Shown here in pieces: positions 34,422 through 38,459 of a stretch of 38,459 nt of DNA. The position numbers and the translations under genes were made by a program. This DNA is from an uncultured Paracoccaceae bacterium. Its GTDB lineage: Bacteria; Pseudomonadota; Alphaproteobacteria; Rhodobacterales; Rhodobacteraceae. Within the stretch, counting starts at the first letter, position 1; each line of letters begins with the position of its first letter. The notes under the pieces are model-generated. The model saw only the letters and a program-made list of their open reading frames with translations. It had not been told where the DNA came from and searched no databases. The DNA is taken from positions 1 through 38,459 of the forward strand of contig CANMPL010000016.1 of assembly GCA_947499715.1 (NCBI GenBank), written 5' to 3'.

Positions 34422-34958
34422 CTAGCCGTCTGTCAGCAGCCGTTCGGCCATCCAGCCCTCAACCCCGGTGTTGGTAATGCGGATATTCGCCCATCCATTG
34501 GCATCAACCGACAGGATTTCGGCTTCTGTGCCGCCGGGCAGGGTTTCGATGACGCCAAAGTTTGTGCCGGGTCCGGTGCGCATGTTCACCCGGCTACCTG
34601 CCACATAACGCAGATCGATTTCGGGCGCGGCAACCGGTTCGGGTGCGGCTGGTGCTGCAACCGTCTCTGTCAGCTCTGCCGTTTCGACGGTCTCGACAAC
34701 CGTCTCAACGCTGGCCTGAATGATCTGGGCTGTATCGTCGGTGGGCGTAATTTCGACGGGCTGCGTCACTGGCAGCGCAAGGCTGACCAATGGCGTGGTG
34801 ACAGACCGGGTCACCTGCGCTGTTTCCACCACCGGTTCTTCGGCCACAACTTCGGCTTCGGCCACGATCCGTTCTTCTGGCACAAAGTCCGCGCCGCCGG
34901 ACATCTCATAAAATGTCCAACCCAAAATCAGAAAAGTTCCGACGATAAACTTGCTCAC
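34422..34958 (-). CDS. Membrane-anchored SH3-domain protein
   Basis: This 178-residue protein starts with GTG 34958, preceded by a GGGGG-rich ribosome site, and begins [21 protein letters not shown], one membrane helix. A long acidic, valine- and threonine-rich linker (repeated [14 protein letters not shown] and [17 protein letters not shown]) leads to a C-terminal bacterial SH3 domain, with [14 protein letters not shown] and [15 protein letters not shown] ending in EGWMAERLL. Such proteins often bind peptidoglycan or stay in the periplasm. It is divergent from parC, 139 bases away. No enzymatic domain is seen. Confidence 0.83.
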   Translation of the reverse strand: MSKFIVGTFLILGWTFYEMSGGADFVPEERIVAEAEVVAEEPVVETAQVTRSVTTPLVSLALPVTQPVEITPTDDTAQIIQASVETVVETVETAELTETVAAPAAPEPVAAPEIDLRYVAGSRVNMRTGPGTNFGVIETLPGGTEAEILSVDANGWANIRITNTGVEGWMAERLLTDG

Positions 34959-35097
34959 GGCAGCCCCCAAAGAATCGATACTTACGTCCCCACAACAGTC
35001 TCTTAGCGAAATTCCCCGCCCCGTAAGAGGGGAAAAACCGAACACGCTGCGTCATGTTGTCTTTACGGCCCCCGGCCCCTCGGCTAGACCCAACACA

Positions 35098-37434
35098 ATG
35101 AGCGACGAAACAGGTGACACCCCACTGGATATGGTAGAACCGCTGCGCCGAGCCATCGGTGAGCGGTATCTGACCTATGCGCTATCCACGATCATGAATC
35201 GTGCGCTGCCTGATGCCCGCGACGGGCTAAAACCCGTTCATCGCCGCATATTGTATGCAATGCGTGAACTGCGGCTCGCCTCTTCGGGCGGTTTCCGCAA
35301 GTCTGCCAAGATCTCTGGCGATGTGATGGGTAACTATCACCCGCATGGTGATGCCGCGATTTACGACGCGATGGCGCGCCTCGCGCAGGATTTCAACGTC
35401 CGCTACCCGCTCGTCGATGGGCAGGGCAACTTTGGCAACATCGACGGCGATAACCCCGCCGCCGCGCGCTACACAGAGGCACGGATGACCGCCGCGGCAG
35501 AGGCCCTGATGGAAGGCCTCACTGAAAACGCGGTCGACTACCGTCCCAATTATGACGGCACGCTGGAAGAACCTTCCGTCTTTCCCGCCGCCTTCCCCAA
35601 CCTGCTGGCCAACGGGTCATCAGGCATCGCGGTCGGCATGGCCACCAACATCCCGCCGCATAACCTGCACGAGCTGATCGACGCCTGCCTGCACCTGATC
35701 AAAGCGCCCAACGCCCGCGACGACACCCTGCTGGAATACATCCCCGGCCCCGATTTCCCCACCGGCGGCGTGATCGTTGAAACCCGCGAAAACATCGCCG
35801 AGGCCTACCGCACCGGGCGCGGCTCCATCCGCACCCGTGCGCGTTATGAAGTCGAGGATCTGGGCCGCGGCACATGGCAAATCGTCGTCACAGAGATCCC
35901 TTATCAGGTCCAGAAGTCCAAGTTGATCGAAAAGCTGGCAGAGGTGATCCAGACCAAAAAGGTCCCATTGCTCGCCGACGTCCGCGACGAATCCGCTGAC
36001 GACATCCGCATCGTCCTTGAACCGCGCGCCAAGACCGTCGATCCCGACATGATGATGGGGATGTTGTTCCGCAACAGCGACTTGGAAACCCGGTTCAGCC
36101 TGAACATGAACGTGCTGATCGACGGGCTGGAACCGCGCGTCTGCGGGATCAAGGAACTCTTGCGCGCCTTCCTTGACCACCGCCGCGCGGTCTTGATCCG
36201 CCGCAGTCAGCACCGGATGGACAAGATCGACCACCGGCTCGAGGTGCTCGAAGGCTTTATCATCGCCTTTCTCAACCTCGACCGCGTGATCGACATCATC
36301 CGCTATGACGATGACCCCAAACAGGCGCTGATGGTCGAAGATTGGGCCGCACCCAAGTCCCGCGCCACGGATGAAAAGGACTATGTCAGCCCGATCATCC
36401 CCGGTGCCGATCCAGAGGTCTCGCTGTCTGAAGTGCAGGCAGAGGCAATCCTGAACATGCGCCTGCGCAGCTTGCGCAAACTGGAAGAAATCGAACTGCT
36501 GGCAGAGCGTGATGCGCTGATGCTGGAACGCGCCGAACTCGAAGACTTGCTCGACAGCGAAGACCTGCAATGGGCCAAGATCGCCGAACAACTGCGCGAA
36601 ACCCGCAAGCAGTTCGGAAATTCCACGCCAGAGGGCAAGCGCCGCACCACCTTTGCCGACGCCACCGAAATCCCCGATGTCCCGCTCGAGGCGATGATCG
36701 ACAAGGAACCAATCACCGTGGTCCTGTCCAAAATGGGCTGGATCCGCGCGATGACCGGCCACATCGACCTGACCCGCGAGCTGAAATTCAAAGACGGCGA
36801 CGGCCCCGGCCATATCTTCCACGCCGAAACGACCGACCGGCTGTTGGTCTTTGGCACAAACGGGCGGTTCTACACCGTCTCGGCAGCCAACCTGCCCGGC
36901 GGGCGCGGCATGGGAGAGCCTTTGCGCCTGATGGTCGATCTGCCCAATGACGCGGGCATCGTCGACATCTTCAAGCACGACCCGACGGCCAAGCTGCTTG
37001 TGGCCAGCGCCGAAGGCAACGGCTTTGTCGTGCCAGAGGCCGACGTTATCGCCCAAACCCGCACCGGCAAACAGGTGCTCAACGTCAAGGACACCGTCGC
37101 CAAAGTCGTCCGCCGTGTGACCGGCGACCATGTGGCGGTGGTGTCCGAGAACGCCAAATTCCTCGTCTTCGCCCTTGATGAACTGCCCGAACTTGGCCGC
37201 GGCAAAGGCGTGCGCCTGCAAAAATACAAATCCGCCCGCGGACGTCAGGGCACGCTGGAACTCGACGGCGGCTTGTCCGACATCACCACCTTTAACTGGT
37301 CAGACGGCCTGTCCTGGCCCATGGGCGGCGACAAAACCCGCACCGAACCTGACCTGACCGAATGGAAAGGCGCCCGCGCCGGCGTCGGCAAACGGCCACC
37401 TTACGGGTTCCCTAAGAACAATCGGTTTGGTTGA
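35098..37434 (+). CDS. parC: DNA topoisomerase IV subunit A
   Basis: ParC is the DNA-cleaving subunit of topoisomerase IV, which separates daughter chromosomes. The 778-residue protein begins [24 protein letters not shown] and has [36 protein letters not shown] and the active tyrosine segment ARYTEARMT. The GyrA-box of gyrase is not found and the C-terminal repeats are degenerate, so this is ParC rather than GyrA. The quinolone position after HPHGD is Ala86 rather than Ser; acidic Asp90 is present. I chose ATG 35098, the usual family N-terminus; no strong ribosome site is seen there. Confidence 0.95.
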   Translation: MSDETGDTPLDMVEPLRRAIGERYLTYALSTIMNRALPDARDGLKPVHRRILYAMRELRLASSGGFRKSAKISGDVMGNYHPHGDAAIYDAMARLAQDFNVRYPLVDGQGNFGNIDGDNPAAARYTEARMTAAAEALMEGLTENAVDYRPNYDGTLEEPSVFPAAFPNLLANGSSGIAVGMATNIPPHNLHELIDACLHLIKAPNARDDTLLEYIPGPDFPTGGVIVETRENIAEAYRTGRGSIRTRARYEVEDLGRGTWQIVVTEIPYQVQKSKLIEKLAEVIQTKKVPLLADVRDESADDIRIVLEPRAKTVDPDMMMGMLFRNSDLETRFSLNMNVLIDGLEPRVCGIKELLRAFLDHRRAVLIRRSQHRMDKIDHRLEVLEGFIIAFLNLDRVIDIIRYDDDPKQALMVEDWAAPKSRATDEKDYVSPIIPGADPEVSLSEVQAEAILNMRLRSLRKLEEIELLAERDALMLERAELEDLLDSEDLQWAKIAEQLRETRKQFGNSTPEGKRRTTFADATEIPDVPLEAMIDKEPITVVLSKMGWIRAMTGHIDLTRELKFKDGDGPGHIFHAETTDRLLVFGTNGRFYTVSAANLPGGRGMGEPLRLMVDLPNDAGIVDIFKHDPTAKLLVASAEGNGFVVPEADVIAQTRTGKQVLNVKDTVAKVVRRVTGDHVAVVSENAKFLVFALDELPELGRGKGVRLQKYKSARGRQGTLELDGGLSDITTFNWSDGLSWPMGGDKTRTEPDLTEWKGARAGVGKRPPYGFPKNNRFG

Positions 37435-37479
37435 CGCACTTTCGCAAGGCGGGACGAAGCGCCAATTCGCTGCGATTGA

Positions 37480-38286
37480 CTAGGTAGCATCAACTCTGGC
37501 GCGATCAGACGATGCGATAACTCTCTTAAGCAGAGGCCTAAGCGGCCAAAGAAGCATCCTGCCGATCAACATCATGACTGGCCGCGAATCTCGCATCATT
37601 AGCCGAGCGTATTCATCGGCTTCCTTTTCTTGTTCAGCAACCTGACCACCCTCAATGTGACCGGATACGTGATGTCCAACCTCATGATAGAAGGTAAACT
37701 CCGCATCGAAACGATACCACCAAAGCTCGATACCCTTGGGCGTGCTAGAAGGCCATGTCAGGATGATGCCGGAGAAGAACAAATTGTACTTGCCGAGATA
37801 ATCAAGTCCGGGTTGGCGGGCTACAACATCTATGCGTGTCACGTTATCCAGCGACAGGTGTTTTGTCGTGCTCCAGGTTTCGACATTTCTTATGACCACC
37901 GAGCGATCCGCTATGTCAGGTGCAACAAATACAGGAACCCTGTCGCCAACATATGTTGCCGGATCATCAAAGATGCGCTGCGAAAGAATATCGAGCGTCT
38001 TGATATGCATCGGATGCAAGTTGCACTTTTGAAGCCTCTTAATTTCCTTCTCGAAAGCCGATGAGTCCAGTTCGTCAAGTATGGCAAGCAAAACACCAAA
38101 ATATTTGGCCAAAGGTCCGCGAGGGTTCTCGGCCCATGCTGTTGACGCTAGCTTGTCTTCGACTTGTCTGATCGAGGTTGCGCCGCCCTGCAAAATGTCT
38201 CGCCACGCATCTCGAACGGTTTCAACATGATCCGTCGAAACACCTCTCAACAGTCTTTCAATTGCGGGCCGAGGTTTCTTAATCAT
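37480..38286 (-). CDS. Putative HExxH metallopeptidase-like protein, M78/ImmA-IrrE-like motif
   Basis: This 268-residue protein is not assigned to a firm family. It has HEVGHHVSGH (H201-H210), an HExxH zinc site, and about 17 residues later EQEKEADEYARLMM, where E222 could be the third ligand; that spacing resembles ImmA/IrrE (M78) proteases and similar ones. A hydrophobic C-terminal stretch PVMMLIGRMLLWPL suggests membrane contact. An N-terminal helical region has no known domain. I chose ATG 38286 with AGG six bases before it; a TTG two codons earlier is less likely. It is convergent with parC. Its base and codon use look more AT-rich than the neighbours, a sign of transfer. Confidence 0.6.
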   Translation of the reverse strand: MIKKPRPAIERLLRGVSTDHVETVRDAWRDILQGGATSIRQVEDKLASTAWAENPRGPLAKYFGVLLAILDELDSSAFEKEIKRLQKCNLHPMHIKTLDILSQRIFDDPATYVGDRVPVFVAPDIADRSVVIRNVETWSTTKHLSLDNVTRIDVVARQPGLDYLGKYNLFFSGIILTWPSSTPKGIELWWYRFDAEFTFYHEVGHHVSGHIEGGQVAEQEKEADEYARLMMRDSRPVMMLIGRMLLWPLRPLLKRVIASSDRARVDAT

Positions 38287-38459
38287 AGGCAACCTACACT
38301 GGGCAAAAATGGGCTATTGTTGAACGATTGAACCACTTTCACGGAAGATAAGCGAGTTAGAGTGACAGGAAGCAGAGCCGATAGCTGATGGGGTGGATGG
38401 CTCCTGCTTCAACCGGCGTCGCAATGCGCCATAGTGCAGGTGTCAAAATCTGCTTATGA

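Noticed and set aside
35620-37221. A 533-residue open frame antisense to parC
   Set aside because: It is a shadow of parC with repetitive H/D/V composition and no recognisable motif.
37435-37479. A terminator between parC and the metallopeptidase gene
   Set aside because: Only AGCG/CGCT can pair around CCAATT, too weak to call.
38388-38459. A 23-codon plus-strand frame ending exactly at the window end
   Set aside because: No ribosome site or recognisable product; the ending is likely coincidence.

Overview
The window is GC-rich DNA from an alphaproteobacterium, most likely Rhodobacterales (Roseobacter group). Three gene orders point there: ispH-HAD-DUF3429-methyltransferase-rnhA; rpoZ-rel-DUF2062-pdxJ-acpS-lepB-rnc-era-DUF1491-recO; and pckA divergent from chvI-chvG-hprK-rapZ-EIIA-ptsH. 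The genus cannot be fixed from the sequence alone. Almost all of it is core chromosome with tightly packed operons, many with 1-8 base overlaps. No rRNA, tRNA, CRISPR array, insertion sequence or integrase was found.

Layout. 1-1161: a zinc-free quinone oxidoreductase. 1261-5027 (minus): operon ispH, HAD phosphatase, DUF3429, methyltransferase, rnhA, and a channel-like membrane protein. 5164-7068: an unusual membrane-anchored alpha/beta hydrolase. 7104-8370: an NYN-domain protein divergent from folK. 8454-17246 (plus): rpoZ, rel, DUF2062, pdxJ, a Dabb protein, a secreted protein, acpS, lepB, rnc, era, DUF1491, recO. This run covers ppGpp signalling, vitamin B6 synthesis, carrier protein activation, secretion, RNA processing, ribosome assembly and repair. 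17231-23241 (minus): a META lipoprotein, an epimerase-like reductase, a probable methylsuccinyl-CoA dehydrogenase, two tandem DUF3859 proteins and PEP carboxykinase. 23540-28866 (plus): ChvI/ChvG, HprK, RapZ, EIIA(Man), HPr and an acyltransferase. 28863-34958: hbd, a DUF6473 gene on the opposite strand, etfA, etfB, a PduO-type cobalamin adenosyltransferase, a small two-helix protein, an SDR and an SH3 protein. 35098-37434: parC. 37480-38286: a metallopeptidase-like gene of different base composition. The last 170 bases hold no gene I can support.

How it fits together. Methylsuccinyl-CoA dehydrogenase, its likely electron acceptor ETF, 3-hydroxybutyryl-CoA dehydrogenase and a B12 adenosyltransferase all serve acetyl-CoA assimilation by the ethylmalonyl-CoA route and C4 acyl-CoA turnover. 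PEP carboxykinase beside ChvG/ChvI and the regulatory PTS links this carbon flux to envelope and acid sensing.

No clearly new multi-gene system is visible. The most interesting unexplained items are: a two-copy hairpin-plus-core element placed exactly after stop codons (16444-16495, 32662-32717); an operator-like array between the NYN gene and folK (7706-7756); the membrane hydrolase; and the HExxH gene at the right edge.
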